Of a DNA stretch of 64,000 bases, positions 47,941-59,974 are shown in pieces (position 1 is the first letter of the stretch; each line of letters begins with the position of its first letter). Both the position numbers and the translations under genes were made by a program. The notes below the pieces were generated by a model that saw nothing but the letters and a program-made list of their open reading frames with translations, ran no database searches and was not told where the DNA came from. The stretch is from Cheiracanthium punctorium (Eukaryota > Arthropoda > Arachnida > Araneae > Cheiracanthiidae). The stretch lies in NCBI GenBank assembly GCA_038373885.1, contig JAWZYV010013168.1, forward strand, positions 62,001 through 126,000, read 5' to 3'.

Positions 47941-50148
47941 TGACTTTTTAAGGAGTTTAATGTGTATTGACGCGTACATCTGGATGAAACCGACCAAAAC
48001 TCCAGACCGACAGTCGCACGGGCGGGGCCCGCCGTACGTGGGAACTTCAACACTTCAGCCGTGTACCATGTTCAGTGGCTTTATCTACTCAAATCAATCT
48101 GAAGATAGAGGGATTTGCGACGTTTTGCAAATACAGCAATTTAAACACATTATGCTTTTGCCAAAATCAGAGCATAATAATGATCTTTTGCTTTAGCAAT
48201 GTAGCGCTAGTTTTATTGGCGCCCGGTGCGGTCCTTCAGTTTGCCGCCCCATTCTTTTTAAGTTTCAGCATTCTGCCCTCATTTTGGTCCTTTAGTTTTC
48301 CACTTTATTATTTCTAAGTGTCCTGCCGGCCACCATGTCTATTTGTTTTTTTGCCGCCGGGCGGATCCTCCCCCTCTTATTACGCCACAGTTTTAATTAC
48401 ATAAAAGTGGAGTAAATGCAGAATTTAGTAAATCAGACTATTGACAAGATTTGGTATTCTAAATATTCATATTATACACCTTCTGATTTTAAAATTCTCA
48501 ACATTTTAATGAATGAAGAAAGGAAAAAAAAATAATAAAAGCAAAAGAAAGCTAGTTCTGGGAAAGGATGTCTTCAAAAAACAAATTGTGTCATAAGTTA
48601 ACAGCTAGGTTATTCATAAAACAAACTGTCATCAATTTAAGCTTATTTTCAGTTGAAAAAAAAAGAAAAATAATTCTGGAAGGTTTATTAATAGATAATT
48701 TGTTTAAGTACTTTTGGCACCAGGATGTTGATTATTTTAATTATATTAAGCTGATTAAAAATATTTGATAGTTAAAATAAACTATTGATTACTTTTTTTA
48801 TTTAAAAAAGATTAAAGCAAGGTTTAAGAAAGAAAATTTAGTGTTTTTAAAGAGACCTTTTTAAGTATGTTACAAGAAATTAAAAATAAAGCTTTATGAA
48901 AAATAAATTATTGAAAAATTTTAAACTTTATTTCATACCATTGGACAATTCTGTGAGTTAAAAAAAATATTAATTTTATACCTGCTAAAAAACTTACATG
49001 TAGTAATTATTTTTATTTATTTTAAAGAAATAGTACTTTTTTAAAAACTTATATTCACTTTTCATGAATGAGCAAGCATTAAATTAGAAGTGAAAGAGGA
49101 ATAACAAATATATTTCAGCGATTTGATTTGATATGGTGTTGTACATTCCAACCATAGGATGTATTAGAAAATTTGCATGACTATGCCATTTTTTTCCAGC
49201 AATCTTCTGTATTCTGAATTAAATTTCCCCAATTTCTGTAGTTATCAATTGATGGATGAATTAAATTGTTTGATGCAATTTTAATAATGTCTAATAGTAA
49301 TAAGGGTAACGTTGAAAATCTTTACTTGGTACTCATTCAATAATTATTGCAAACAAAAGAATTTAAATAAAATTCTGATTTATATAATTAAATTTTATAC
49401 ATCCTGCATTGCAGAAATTTTATTATTTTTATTACATGCTAAATGCATCTACCCTAATCCACTTACACTGACAGTCCTTTTCTGTTTAAAAGTTTGTACC
49501 AATATAGGTGAAATATCATATATGAATGAGATCCAGTAATTGTGGTCCAGTAGTGATAGTGTGATAAAATGGAGGAACAAAAATTAACAGTCCCTCTGCC
49601 TTCGCCTACTGCCTAACAAATCATGTCTGGCTAAAAATTTTCTGAAACCTTCTTCAATAAATGTACTATTCTTATAAATAATAAGCATGTATGTCACGTA
49701 ATTTTGAGAAAAAAAAATTAAGCAGAAAATTCAACATTACTTATATTAAAACTTCTTTATGCTAGAAGTTTTTGTTTAAATCAAAACGTCTAGTTATGTA
49801 GATTTAATTCACATATTTATGTCATGTTTAGACCAAAATATTATCAACAAATTATTTTTCTTTTTTGCTTACTCTTACTTCTACTGGATATTTTCTCCAA
49901 AAGGAGGGGGGGGGGGAAACAAAGACAAATTGGAAAAAAAATCTTACTATGCATTGTAAGTCAGAACACATATTACAACTCTACATGTTAAAGTTTCGGG
50001 GATCAGATCGTTTCAAACCAGTTTCTATATGTTATCTACCTGTACATTCTCGTGGAACCCCAAAGTGCCCTTTTTGAGAACATTCTGCCCCTTTTGAAAA
50101 TTCCCCCCCCCCCCCCCCCTGCCCCTTTTTTTCTAGAGTCAACCCTAA
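47941..50148. other. Non-coding interior of the 8.2-kb element
   Basis: 48210-48391 carries 'GCGCCCGGTGCGGTCC' and ends in TTATTACGCCACAG, like one end of a further hAT element related to 45090-45190. 48400-49860 is AT-rich with nothing recognised. 50060-50140 has 'TGCCCCTTTT' and a C run, the family also seen at 7176. Confidence 0.45.
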
Positions 50149-51480
50149 TCTAGCGATGATAAGGATGATGATTCACAAGATGAGTTCTTTATACATGTAA
50201 AGAAGGTGTACAGCAGCTTCACTAGTAGGAAGAAGAAGCTTCAACTACCGACTCTTGTGCCTGACAGCTGGAGTGTGAGGAAAATAATGTATGAATTTTC
50301 GGTCTCTAACTACTTAGTTCGACAAGCCAAGACATTGTTGATCAAAAAGGGTGCCTTGTCTCGTCCTGATCTGAAACCAGGAAAAAGTCTGTCAAATCAT
50401 ATTATTGATATTGTTAAAGGATTTTTTACAAGTGACGAAATGAGCAGAGTGATGCCAGGATGAAGGACTTTATATCAGTTAAAGACGACAGCACAAGTGG
50501 TAAAGAACACTTCAAAAATGTTAATGCTTAATAATTTAAAAGAAGCGTATAGAGTTTTCAGAGAAAAATTCCCAACTGTAAAAGTGGGATTTTCTAAGTT
50601 TGCAGAACTTAGACCTAAAAATTGTGTTCTAGCAGGTTAGAGTGGAACACACTCAGTCTGTGTGTGCACCACTGATCAGAATGTGAAGCTTATGTTTGAA
50701 AATGCACGAATGAATTCAATGATGGATGGCAAAATTAAAACATACAAGGACTGCCTGCAAATGATGGTTTGTAGCCCACCATCAACTGACTGCTTCTTTT
50801 TAAATTGTATTTCATGTCCAGGTACCAAAAGGATTAGAGCACAGTCAAAAGACTAGCAGCCAGAGCAAGCCTACAAAGACCGTATAAGGACCAAATTATG
50901 GATGCAAGGCAATTGTTTGAATGGTCACATCAGAACATATCTAACAAAGACTTTGTATTTGTGACCCTTGAAGAATACATTAAAACTGAAGAACAATTCG
51001 CCAACCGGTACAGTACAGCTGTAACTATATCAGGCCATGGGTGCCGGCAGAATATTTCTCAGGGGGGGGGGGCAAAGACTACTTCAATGTATAGTTACCA
51101 TGTTGGAAAGAGCAAAAATGCAAGGGAAACACTGCATTCAAAAATCCAGGGGAGGGCCATTGCCCCCCCCTTGCCCTATGCTGCAGGCGCTCATGTATCA
51201 GGCACCTAGAAATTTCATGCCTTCATACCTCTCAAATGTGGAACCAAAGTAAATGTGAAATTATTTTCTTCTGCAGTTGTTTCGAGCATATTTCCTGTTG
51301 TAAAGGATCCCTTTTGCAGATGTGATATGCAAAGTTAACCCCATCACGCAGACTGGCCGAACTTGCAGTTTACCAGACAGTGAAGTGAACAAATGTGTGG
51401 GTATCTTCCAACGATTGAAGTCTCGAACTAATTTTTTAAACCTTAACTTTACTCATAATATTGGAGTTTCAATGGTAAGT
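50149..51480 (+). pseudogene. C-terminal part of uncharacterised repeat protein, interrupted
   Basis: An acidic start (SSDDKDDDSQDEFF), then a probable helix-turn-helix (WSVRKIMYEFSVSNYLVRQA), KGALSRPDLKPGKSLS, EMSRVMPG-stop, VGFSKFAELRPKNCVLAG-stop, SGTHSVCVCTTDQNVKLM, KTYKDCLQMMVC and CISCPG. From 50841 another frame gives TVKRLAARASLQRPYKDQ, then ARQLFEWSHQNIS. These blocks match, in order, an arthropod uncharacterised family I recall. In full-length members a DDE-like stretch would lie between CPG and TVKRLAARAS; here it is deleted. Several stops and a MITE (51036-51195) break it; after the MITE the frame goes on (FHAFIPLKCGTKVNVKLFSS). The role is unknown; a transposase is my inference. 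Confidence 0.65.
51036..51195. mobile_element. 160-bp hAT MITE inside the repeat-protein gene
   Basis: Ends CATGGGTGCCGGCAG and, inverted, CATGAGCGCCTGCAG; TATCAGGC on both sides (51028-51035 and 51196-51203). Removing it with one duplicate restores the reading frame VTISG-T across the site. Related to the 'CATGGGCGCC' MITEs at 17904 and 18728. Confidence 0.9.
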
Positions 51481-51596
51481 GTCTATGTGACTTTTCTCCA
51501 TTAAAAAAATGTAAAAGTAATAACCACTGCTTGTTTCATTCAATGAAATATTCAAAATTTTCTGAAACGATACTAATTCTGGTATTTTTCACAACA

Positions 51597-51997
51597 CGTG
51601 TATTTCTGAAGCACAGTATCTCCTGATCCCATTGAGATCCCATCATAGAATTTTGCTGTATGTATTGAGACATTACAAACTATATTTGATAATATTTTGG
51701 AATTTTTAAAATTGGCATTTTTTGAGAAATTTAAATTTAAATATTTAATTTTAAAATTTTCAATTTTTTAAAATTGTATGGGCTTGTGGCTTATCAAAAT
51801 AAAGCCCCATTCAACAGCTTTAAAATGAGACCACTCTCAGCTTTATACCATCACTGGTTGCCAGCCTACAGGCATCTAAAGGTGCCAAAACATGAATTTT
51901 TTTCTTAAAAATTTAAATCTTTAAAAATTAATGACTTCAAAAATAATTGTGCTACATAACTGTAATTTGGTATTTTTTCATAAGTCAATGATATATT
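51597..51997 (-). repeat. Right terminal inverted repeat of the 8.2-kb element
   Basis: Complement of 43810-44172, with an added segment (about 51625-51665) absent on the left. The outer limit is where the similarity fades near ATATATTACTG. Confidence 0.8.
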
Positions 51998-52291
51998 ACT
52001 GAATATCAAAAATTATGAAAATCTGAGACATCAAGTCTGAATCAGTGTGTTGATTTGACATGGAATGACCCAACATTGTTTTTAACGGCACTCAACATTT
52101 CACCCTTCCTTAAAGTTTCAACATTATCATATATGGGAGCATATGACATGACTTTTTATTACCTCATGTTTTTACTGTGTTTTAAACTCGGCTACCGTAT
52201 TACAGTACAAGAATAGCCTTCAAGGACTTAACGTTTAAGAAGTTGTTTTAATTTTTCCTCACATGCATAATCGCCGACTAACCTATATATA

Positions 52292-52968
52292 CAGGGTTAG
52301 CAAGAAATAAGTTTCCCACTTCAGGGGGCTCTAGAATGAGTTCTGTTTTCACCAAATGAGGTAAAATTTGAACTAAGGGTAATTCAAATGATGCAATTGA
52401 CATGTATTAAATAAAACTTTTAGTACAACAATCTGCCAATAGGTGGCATTGCAGTACACATAAACGTATTTTATATGCTTTATAAATGCTAAATAATATA
52501 AAAACTTGCTCAATATGTCCCCCTCACGTTCAACAATGTTTTCTAATTGTAAAACCATATTTTCCACAGCTGACCAAAGTGAGTGGCCACAATTCAAGAA
52601 TTTTGGGTATTAACCTGCCCATCGAGGTAAAAATAGGCTTTATCACTTCATAGAATGTTCCATGGCCAAGTGACATCAATCACCATTCAAGCAAGGAACT
52701 GAAGTGCAAAAGTTTTACGAACCTCAGAGTTCTCGTCCTGCAGTTGGTGCACAGGCTTGATTTTATAGGGATAAAAATGCAAAATCCACCATAAAATTTT
52801 CCATGTAGTGGAATATGTCATATTCACTATGTGGGATACAGCTGGTATGACCACACTACCATGTGGCAACTGACTGCTGGCTTCAATGGCCGTTGTAGGC
52901 ACATTTTTGACGCTAGAAGATGGGATTTGCTTTTGTCCTGTACCAGGAAGAATGCCCAGTTGTTTCAA
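52292..52968 (-). pseudogene. Mariner-like transposase remnant (VNKQN family)
   Basis: The minus strand reads HFYPYKIKPVHQLQDENSEV, RKTFALQFLA, a stop, then SDKAYFYLDGQVNTQNS. In a group of mariner/IS630-like arthropod transposases the corresponding sequence is a YPYKIQ...L block followed by SDEAHFxLNGxVNKQNCR; order and spacing agree. The catalytic SDEAHF Asp is kept but Glu is Lys. Several stops occur, and the C-terminal half is missing. TACAGGGTTAGCAAG at 52290 may be its left terminus. Dead copy. Confidence 0.65.
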
Positions 52969-53495
52969 ATTTTCATATCATCTTACGTAGAGCATATGGA
53001 AACATTGGACCTCTTCGTGTCCGCTTCATACAACAGAATTCATTTAAAGCTGCAACAGAGTTCTACTGGTTCTGGTAGAACCAGGCCTGTGGCACACACA
53101 GGCACCAGATACTCAGGGGATAGGTTAGGAAAATTGTAACGCAATGCTAAGTCTATATGTTGAACTATCAGCACCTTTTATTAAAATGGAATCTTTGGGA
53201 CATTATAGGTATGTTCTTGGTATGACATCATACGTATATGACGACGGAAGTTAAAATTGGAAGTATTTGAATAATTTACTTTGATCTGAATGAACCCAAT
53301 GTTTCTTTATACTTACTATGTCGCAGTTATTTAAATTACCCATGAAATGAAAGAGCAGTGGTTGTTGTCGCTGTTTCCATTAACGATACAACCCAAGTTC
53401 AGGTGACTACCCATGGTTGGTCATAATAAGAAACTGCATTATATCGAATTTTCTTTTTTCTTTTCCGAACTTTCAGAATTAACAATAAACAAATA
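52969..53495. other. No gene seen
   Basis: Mixed DNA between two mariner-like remnants; probably contains the decayed 5' part of the first. No terminal repeat was identified. Confidence 0.35.
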
Positions 53496-53714
53496 CAGGG
53501 TGTGTCACAATTTCCTCCCGGGTTTGGAAGGCTTATAAAAAATAATATATTACCAATACAGCAACAAAGTTGACTTTACTGGAGAAAGAAACATGACAAG
53601 TTTTGTTTCACAAATAACGAGCTTACTCGTCGTTGAATTGGTAGACGTTCTGACGCTAACAATTTGTCTTCTTCTGTGGCCACCTTGTTCTCCGGAGCTA
53701 ACTCCGTGCGATTT

Positions 53715-53752
<38 letters not shown>

Positions 53753-54042
53753 GGGTTACATAAAAGATCGTGTTTGTGCCTTCTATGCCTCATGATTTAA
53801 AAGATTTATGCCAAAGGCTCACAACTGCATTCGCAACCATTGATATCCGCATATTTAAGTGAGTGTGGAAGAATTTGACTTTCGACTTGATATCTGCAGC
53901 ATCATGAAAGGTTCACCTATTGAACATTTATGAAACAAAGTTTGTAACATTTCTTTCTCCAATAAAGTCAACTTTGTTGCTACATTTGTAATATATTTTT
54001 TATAAGCCTTCCAAACCTGTGAGGGAACCGTGGCACACCCTG
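53496..54042 (+). mobile_element. Deleted mariner-like element, TA-flanked
   Basis: CAGGGTGTGTCACAATTTCC and, inverted, CAGGGTGTGCCACGGTTCCC are the ends, each flanked by TA (53494-53495, 54043-54044); similarity extends about 60 bp inward (ATTATAAGCCTTCC motif). Inside, the + strand encodes WPPCSPELTPCDF, a T run, then WGYIKDRVFVPSMPHDLKDL, the C-terminal catalytic block (SPDLTPCDFFLWG) of the same family as 52292-52968. The N-terminal half is deleted. Confidence 0.85.
53675..53940 (+). pseudogene. C-terminal fragment of mariner-like transposase
   Basis: CSPELTPCDF corresponds to the third catalytic motif of mariner-like DDD enzymes (SPDLTPCD); it is followed after a poly-T expansion (53717-53749) by WGYIKDRVFVP, LTTAFATIDIRIF and WKNLTFDL. 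The poly-T has broken the frame at the FFLWG codons. Only the last third of the protein is present. Confidence 0.7.
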
Positions 54043-54654
54043 TATATCCATCATCAATGTTTATGGATGACTTATGAGTATTTTGGGGAAAAAAAGTTCT
54101 ACAAATGAGAATATTAAAGATTTTATAAATTTTTGAATCGCTTGACTAGTTGTTGCAGCTCCTTCAGGTTCAAAGAAAAAAAATATTTTCAACCTTTAGA
54201 CCAGGCCCTGACTCAGCTGGTTGCCGATTGCCGAAGGTCCCCGTCCTAAGGGGGCCCCAGCGAGGCCACCCAAAAATGGATATACTAATTATAATTAAAA
54301 TATTTTGATATACATCAGAGTAATATACCACAGTAGTTTGATTATTTATTTCCTTGTAATCTTATGCCTTTACACAGTGGCATTAAGGAAGATAGTTCAA
54401 AAAAGAGCAATTAAATTAGTTTTAAAAAGGACAATTAAATTTAGTGTTCATGTTGAAGGGCTACATTATTTCTAGTATCACAATCTCAGCTCACAAATAA
54501 GCTTCGTAATGTCCTTTCATCAGTTCAGTTAACTCAGCAGTCCAGAAAAGTTTATATTTTCTTATTACTTCCTTGTATGAAGTAAAAAGAAGTATAGTGA
54601 TGGCAAAATTTTTCGGTATGCATATTTTCTGAAAAAATTGATTTTGACTATCTC

Positions 54655-56960
54655 CAGTGGTGCACACAAGGGAGTGGTCACCATCCAAGATTTATCAACT
54701 TTGCTTCGTTAAACCATCATCTAGTTTTCATTTTTTAATATGTTATAGGTCTTTAAGAAATTTTTATTTTTAGCTATTAAGTAGAGCTGAAGCAAACCGC
54801 ATGTATTTGGTACTAAGATACGGATAATCACTCAGACTCGAAGTAACGAATTGTTACTTTTCGTTTGATATCGTTACTACTCGATCCGAAGATGTTTCGG
54901 ATCGAGCAGCTTCGAACTTCGAATACAGACTGCCAGGCGAGGCGAACTAGAGGGGAAACGGGTTCCAGTAATCGAGTACTAATATCTTCTGTTATTTGTT
55001 ACTGGGGTTACTGGATATCGGATCGCGGTTTCAAGGGGGAAAATGACTTTCGAGTTTGCATTTCGGATCGACCAGGTTCGAACTTCGAATACAAGACTGC
55101 GGGAGGGAGAAAATGAATTTCGGTATTTGAGTAATAGTATGTCCTTTCCGTTACTAGATACCGGAAGTATTATGGATTCTCGCTGTTGGGAGGGAAAAAT
55201 CAGTTTCGGTATTTGTGTAGTAGTATGTTCTGGTTGCAGTTCGTTTGTGCCGCGCCGAATGGTATCGTTTTGATGAGGTTTGGAAGAATCCGTATGTTTC
55301 GTTACAGTTATGGAGATGGAATAGTATCTGCTGCTCTATTGATATGGGTCGTACAATGGGGGGATACGATCCGGTGTATAGTATGTTATTATGCGCAGTT
55401 GAACTCTTTTTTTTTTTCGGGGGGGAAGGGGGTGTTCTTATAATTGTAGAGGAGCAATACATATAAGAGAAGCATGTTAGTAAGGGGTGCTAATTTCGGG
55501 CTTTTTAACATTTTAGTACTAAATAGTGGTGCAATCAGAATTCTTTCTTTCAGGGTGGTTCCGAAGCAGGATTGCGAACTTAACTTTTTCTTTTTTTTTA
55601 GCTAGAATCGAAATGAGTAATAAATAACAAATTATTTAAATACACCTTTTAAAAAAATATTTTTATAAAGTAAACGAATTCACACATTTTTATTATTTAA
55701 AATATTATTTGGAACTAAAAAAATATTTAGCATGGAAACCTAAACACATTTTTTAAGTAATTGTTTAAAAAATATATAAAAAATTGGGAGCGACCCGGGA
55801 TTTCTATGCCCACTCCTGCGTAAGCCACTGGTATTAAAATATTTCAATAAAGTTCAGTATGTTTCTAAAATGTCGGTGTTTAGGGGGCTATCTGCCCTAT
55901 TTTATGGTACATTTTATTCCATGAACTCATGGAATACGCATAATCCGGTGCAACCATTCTTTCTGTATGAAAGGAGTGATAATTTTTGTTTAAAGAATGC
56001 TCTCATATATGCACCCACAGAAGGGGCTAACCCCTTTCATCCCAAAAGTGCAGAAATAGAACTGGAAATATCTTAAAAATAGATAATTTTCACTGAATTA
56101 AACAATTTTAAATTAAAATATGGTAATTTTTAATTTACTTCGAAAAATGATCCAGCAAAAGAAGTTTTTGATATGAAATAAGAACTCACAAATAATAAAG
56201 ATATTATGCTTGTAGAAACGCAAAGTAGTTGATATCATACTGAGATCCCCTGCCCTGTGAATTTTATATATGTGGCCCAATCCCTGGATCTCAGTATTCG
56301 AGAACCCGCAACCCAGAAAAAACACGAGTCACAAGCTTTCCTTTACACTTTTTATGATAAGAATGAACAGGTTAAACCAGCGTTCAGAATTAAAAAAAGG
56401 GGGGGGGGGTTGAGAAAAGAAAAGAATGGCATACGTCTTTGGAAGATTTCTATGTGCACTCAGTAATTCGGATAATTTAGCATTGTATAAAACCATAAAT
56501 GTGTATAAAAACAATCTGTAAATCAGAGAAAATAAGCTCTAAGTACAACTTTGTACAACTTCGCTAAAAAAAATTCTTTTTGGTTAGGTTTTGCTATGGG
56601 TTTATGTATGGGCGGCATATACCCATAACAACACTGTCCCGGATGTGTCGTTATGGGGCACTATATAACACCCTATTACCGATTCTATTAGTAGTAACGA
56701 AAGTAACGAGTAACGAATACTTAGTAACGAATAGCGAACATCTAAGTAACAAATACATACGGATACTCATTTTGTCGTTACTTTTACAGCACTACTATTA
56801 AGTAAAATCATTTCAAAAACATGCAAGTGTATTGAAGTAGGAGAAGACTTTAAAAAGATGACCACGGGAAGAAAGAAAAAATTGTTCTGCATTTTTTTAG
56901 GTGTTGTTATAGCTATATTGGGTGGATCATCTGTAACAGAAAATCTTTTGTGCACCACTG
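54655..56960. mobile_element. hAT element, 2.3 kb, inside copy 3
   Basis: CAGTGGTGCACACAAG and, inverted, CAGTGGTGCACAAAAG are the ends (15 of 16 match). ACTATCTC is on both sides (54647-54654 and 56961-56968). Most of its interior is a second element (54782-56794), so the original was about 0.3 kb. Confidence 0.9.
54782..56794. mobile_element. hAT element, 2.0 kb, nested in the previous one
   Basis: TAGAGCTG and, inverted, TAGTGCTG form the ends; CTATTAAG flanks both (54774-54781 and 56795-56802). Subterminal 'AGTAACGA' motifs are numerous (54840-54880, 56690-56755). The interior has GATCG-rich stretches and no transposase frame. Third level of nesting within the coronin intron. Confidence 0.8.
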
Positions 56961-57636
56961 ACTATCTCTAAATTTATTTTGAAGAGTGTTTGTAGGATGT
57001 CTCAATATTCACATGTATGTATATTCATATATATGCATGTACAATCTGTTTTGAGCCGCTGTACATTTTGACTAGTTTTACCTGACCGTTTCAACATATG
57101 TATGTAACTCGCATACCTCAAAAATTATTAGTCCTAGAATGTTCAAATTTTATAGTTAGGGTTGTTGTAATAGCTTATTTACAGGGTCATCCAAAAATAT
57201 GCCAATACTTGAAAGTCTATGGACATCTTCAATATACGGATGACAGATTATGGACACCTTCAATATATGTCAATAATGTGTCATCGTTTGGGCCATACTT
57301 AAAATCTTGTCAACTGTCATCGACCTTGACAAAATTTACCGAAATATCACCAAATTTGGCACCAAAAATAATCATGTATTTTGCGTACCTCTAGAATTTT
57401 TAGCTTAGAATGCTGAGATTTTGTATATCTCTTTTTTGATTGTAATTGACTGGCCAATTTATTTACAGGGTCACCCAAAAGACTTTCAATACATGAAGGT
57501 CTATGGACACCTCCAATTCATTAAAAGTCTGTGATCAATCTCTATTTCAGCTATGTCCAAAATCTTGTAAACTATCTCAATCTTGGTAGCTTTTGGAAAT
57601 TTTTCATATCTTTAAAACTGAACCCAGCTTGACAAT

Positions 57637-57806
57637 CAGTGGCATAGGGAGGGGGGGGGTAAGGGGGTCTATTATACCTATGGCATCACTCACAGGTGGT
57701 TGCCATATCATCCCTAAGACACAGAAGATTTGACAAAAAATACGAGACAGGGAAATGCCAAATAGGCATCATGCCCCGTGTGTGAGTTTTGCTCCCTACG
57801 CCACTG
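57637..57806. mobile_element. hAT MITE, 170 bp, 'CAGTGGCATAGGGA' ends
   Basis: CAGTGGCATAGGGA and, inverted, CAGTGGCGTAGGGA; flanks TTGACAAT (57629-57636) and TTGGCAAT (57807-57814), 7 of 8. Inserted in the tail of copy 3. Confidence 0.85.
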
Positions 57807-57935
57807 TTGGCAATATCTATTAGAAATCTTTAAACCCTAGTATTATTGCAGCTTTGTACCTCTGTCAAATAAGTTTAGATGAAGTGCACCAAAGATATTT
57901 CTGATTTAATGGATTTAATAATGAAGTCTTGTGGT

Positions 57936-59960
57936 CAGTGGCAGATTTAAAGCAAGCGGGGCTCTAGTCATATATATGTAGGGCCCCTCGAGTTTGGCTT
58001 CATTCCAAAATCTGATGAATAAATTCTGTTTTGCATACTTATTCCCCTCCTCCAAATTTTATAAAGAAACTAGTTGAAGACCTGTTCTTCACACAATTGA
58101 TGTAAATTTGTGGAACTATGTAAGTATATGTATCAGAGTTTTTAAACCCAATTTAACTACTAATGTAGTTTTAAGTACTAGGCTTAGAAATGACATTAAT
58201 ATCCGTTCCGACTTAAAAAGAATGAGTTTATAATATGATCCATGGAATGCTCAATCTTGTAATTCCTATATTTGTGGTTCACACAGAAAATAGGGGGGAA
58301 AAAATTCAAATTGAAATTGTGGATAAATTTTAGCAGCTATGAGTGATAACTTGGTCTACGGATGCTGTCAGTGATAAAAGCACTCAATCTCTCCCAATCA
58401 GTTTCTAGAAGGAATTCTTTCATGATTTTTATATCATTTGTAGGACGTATTTGCTTAACTGCAAGAATTGAACAGGGGGGAAAAAATGAAATACTCACAT
58501 TTATAAATAAATACGTAAAATCAGATAAAATCTTATTAAAAAGTTAAAAGTACTTAAAATCCTTTTAATATAGTACTTTTGGAGACCTCCCTCACCTACA
58601 TCGTCAGTCTTACTGTTGTGCATTAATCTTTTTTTGTTTAGAATCACTTTCCAACTTGGATCTATTAGAGAATGTGTGGTGTCATTGAGGCGTTCTGTTA
58701 TTAGAATTTGAAGAGCTTCCATTTTCAGAGCATAATCTTGGTTTGGTAATCAACTAATTTTTGTATTTCTTTGAAGTTAATAATTATGGGTCTATTTTGG
58801 GTTATTCTTAAAAGTGCAGTACTTGATATTGTATTTGATGTCAGCAACATGTTCTTTCTTTCTTTTATTTTCCTTTTTGCGACATCTATATAACAGTCTG
58901 GTTCTTTAGAATTTTTGAAAGTTAAATTTATTTTTTTTAATTCCTGCTGTTTCTTATTTTAAAATTTGCTCTTTGTACTTACGGATACATTTGAAGATAC
59001 TGCAAGGGAGCAGCTATTACGATCTCTATCAAAGCAACTAAAAAAGATATCAGAATACCAATCAAACCTAATAAAAAAAATCTTCAGTAGTCAGCTATTA
59101 CATTATTTTAAGAACAAGATATCCTTCATGAAAATGAAAGTGTGTAAATAATTGTATGATAAGCTTGAACTAAATTAAAGTCAATGTATTTTATAAAATT
59201 AAACTGTTTGCATCTTTACAATGTTTGATATTGGCAAATATGGTGTCTCCTAACATTTGTGTAGCATTGTAATCGATATGTTATATTTGTGCATCGCCAA
59301 GATTAAAAATGCTCCAAGTGTGGTGCTCATAATGGAAAAGTACCAAAAAGACTCTTTGTCTTTAAATTATATCTTTTAAAACTAGTACATAAATATATAT
59401 TTACTGTTTTAAAAAACATAGAATAATTAATTTTTCACAATATTAATCTGCATTTATTCATAAGTATCTAATGATCTTAAAAAATTGATTAAATGTATGA
59501 ATGTACCTTTTGTTCATTTTTGAAAGAAATTTATCCAAAGTAATTTGCTTTTAATTTTTAACATGGAATGAATCTACATTTTTTAAAAAACTTTATTTTA
59601 ATTTTGTTAGGAAAGGCATATGTATGCTACTAATCAGACTCTGTGCCGATTACAATCGACTGTAATCGATGACTAAACTAATATTTTACAAATTTTACAA
59701 AAATGCTATGATAAAATTACATTATCATAGAATTCTTTTGATATTTGATTTCTTTAACATCAAGATTACTGTTATTTTACTAAATTAACATTCATTAGTC
59801 ATAATTTTTTTTTGAAATTATTAGTAATCATAATTGTAATCCATATCATTTCTTGTAATTGATTACAGATGATCGTGTAATCGCACGAAGTCTGCTACTA
59901 ATTCTAAAAGGGATGGCTGTAAAAACAACAATTCATGACTGCCTTCAGTTGTACTGGTCA
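57936..59960. other. Intron DNA without a recognisable gene
   Basis: 57936 begins CAGTGGCAGATTTAAAGC, a typical hAT left end, without a found partner. 58560-58745 contains a minus-strand stretch (KMEALQILITERLNDTTHSL) that looks like decayed coding DNA, but I cannot assign it. The remainder is AT-rich and blank. Confidence 0.4.
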
Positions 59961-59974
59961 CATTATTTTCACAT

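Larger units (their letters stand above)
43810..51997 (+). mobile_element. Candidate DNA transposon with about 0.4-kb terminal inverted repeats and an uncharacterised protein family
   Basis: The left repeat (43810-44172) and the inverted right repeat (51597-51997) match over most of their length, for example GGTATAAAGCTGAGAGTGGT and TTTAAAGCTGTTGAATGGGG; the right one has an extra 35-40 bp. All pieces of a broken gene between them read on the + strand: an N-terminal Cys-rich part (44630-45084, duplicated at 46392-46846) and a C-terminal part (50149-51480). The inverted repeats therefore enclose the gene. No target duplication was established. An alternative is two unrelated inverted copies of a dispersed repeat on either side of a gene remnant. 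Confidence 0.55.
54557..57935 (-). mobile_element. 2-kb repeat family, copy 3 (deleted and split)
   Basis: Begins ACTTCCTTGTATGAAGTAAA, with ATTTTTCGGTATGC matching the tail of copies 1 and 2, and ends near AATGAAGTCTTGTG. After the nested hAT insertion (54655-56960) it resumes at ACTATCTCTAAATTTATTTT and includes TATGTAACTCGCATACCTCA, ACAGGGTCATCCAAAA and ACCAAATTTGGCACC. It lacks the 170-bp array and the 30-bp palindrome. It also carries a small MITE (57637-57806). Confidence 0.75.

Noticed and set aside
55154..55466. Several overlapping frames of 70-100 residues on both strands
   Set aside because: GATCG-rich interior of a hAT; frames overlap on both strands and have no domain.
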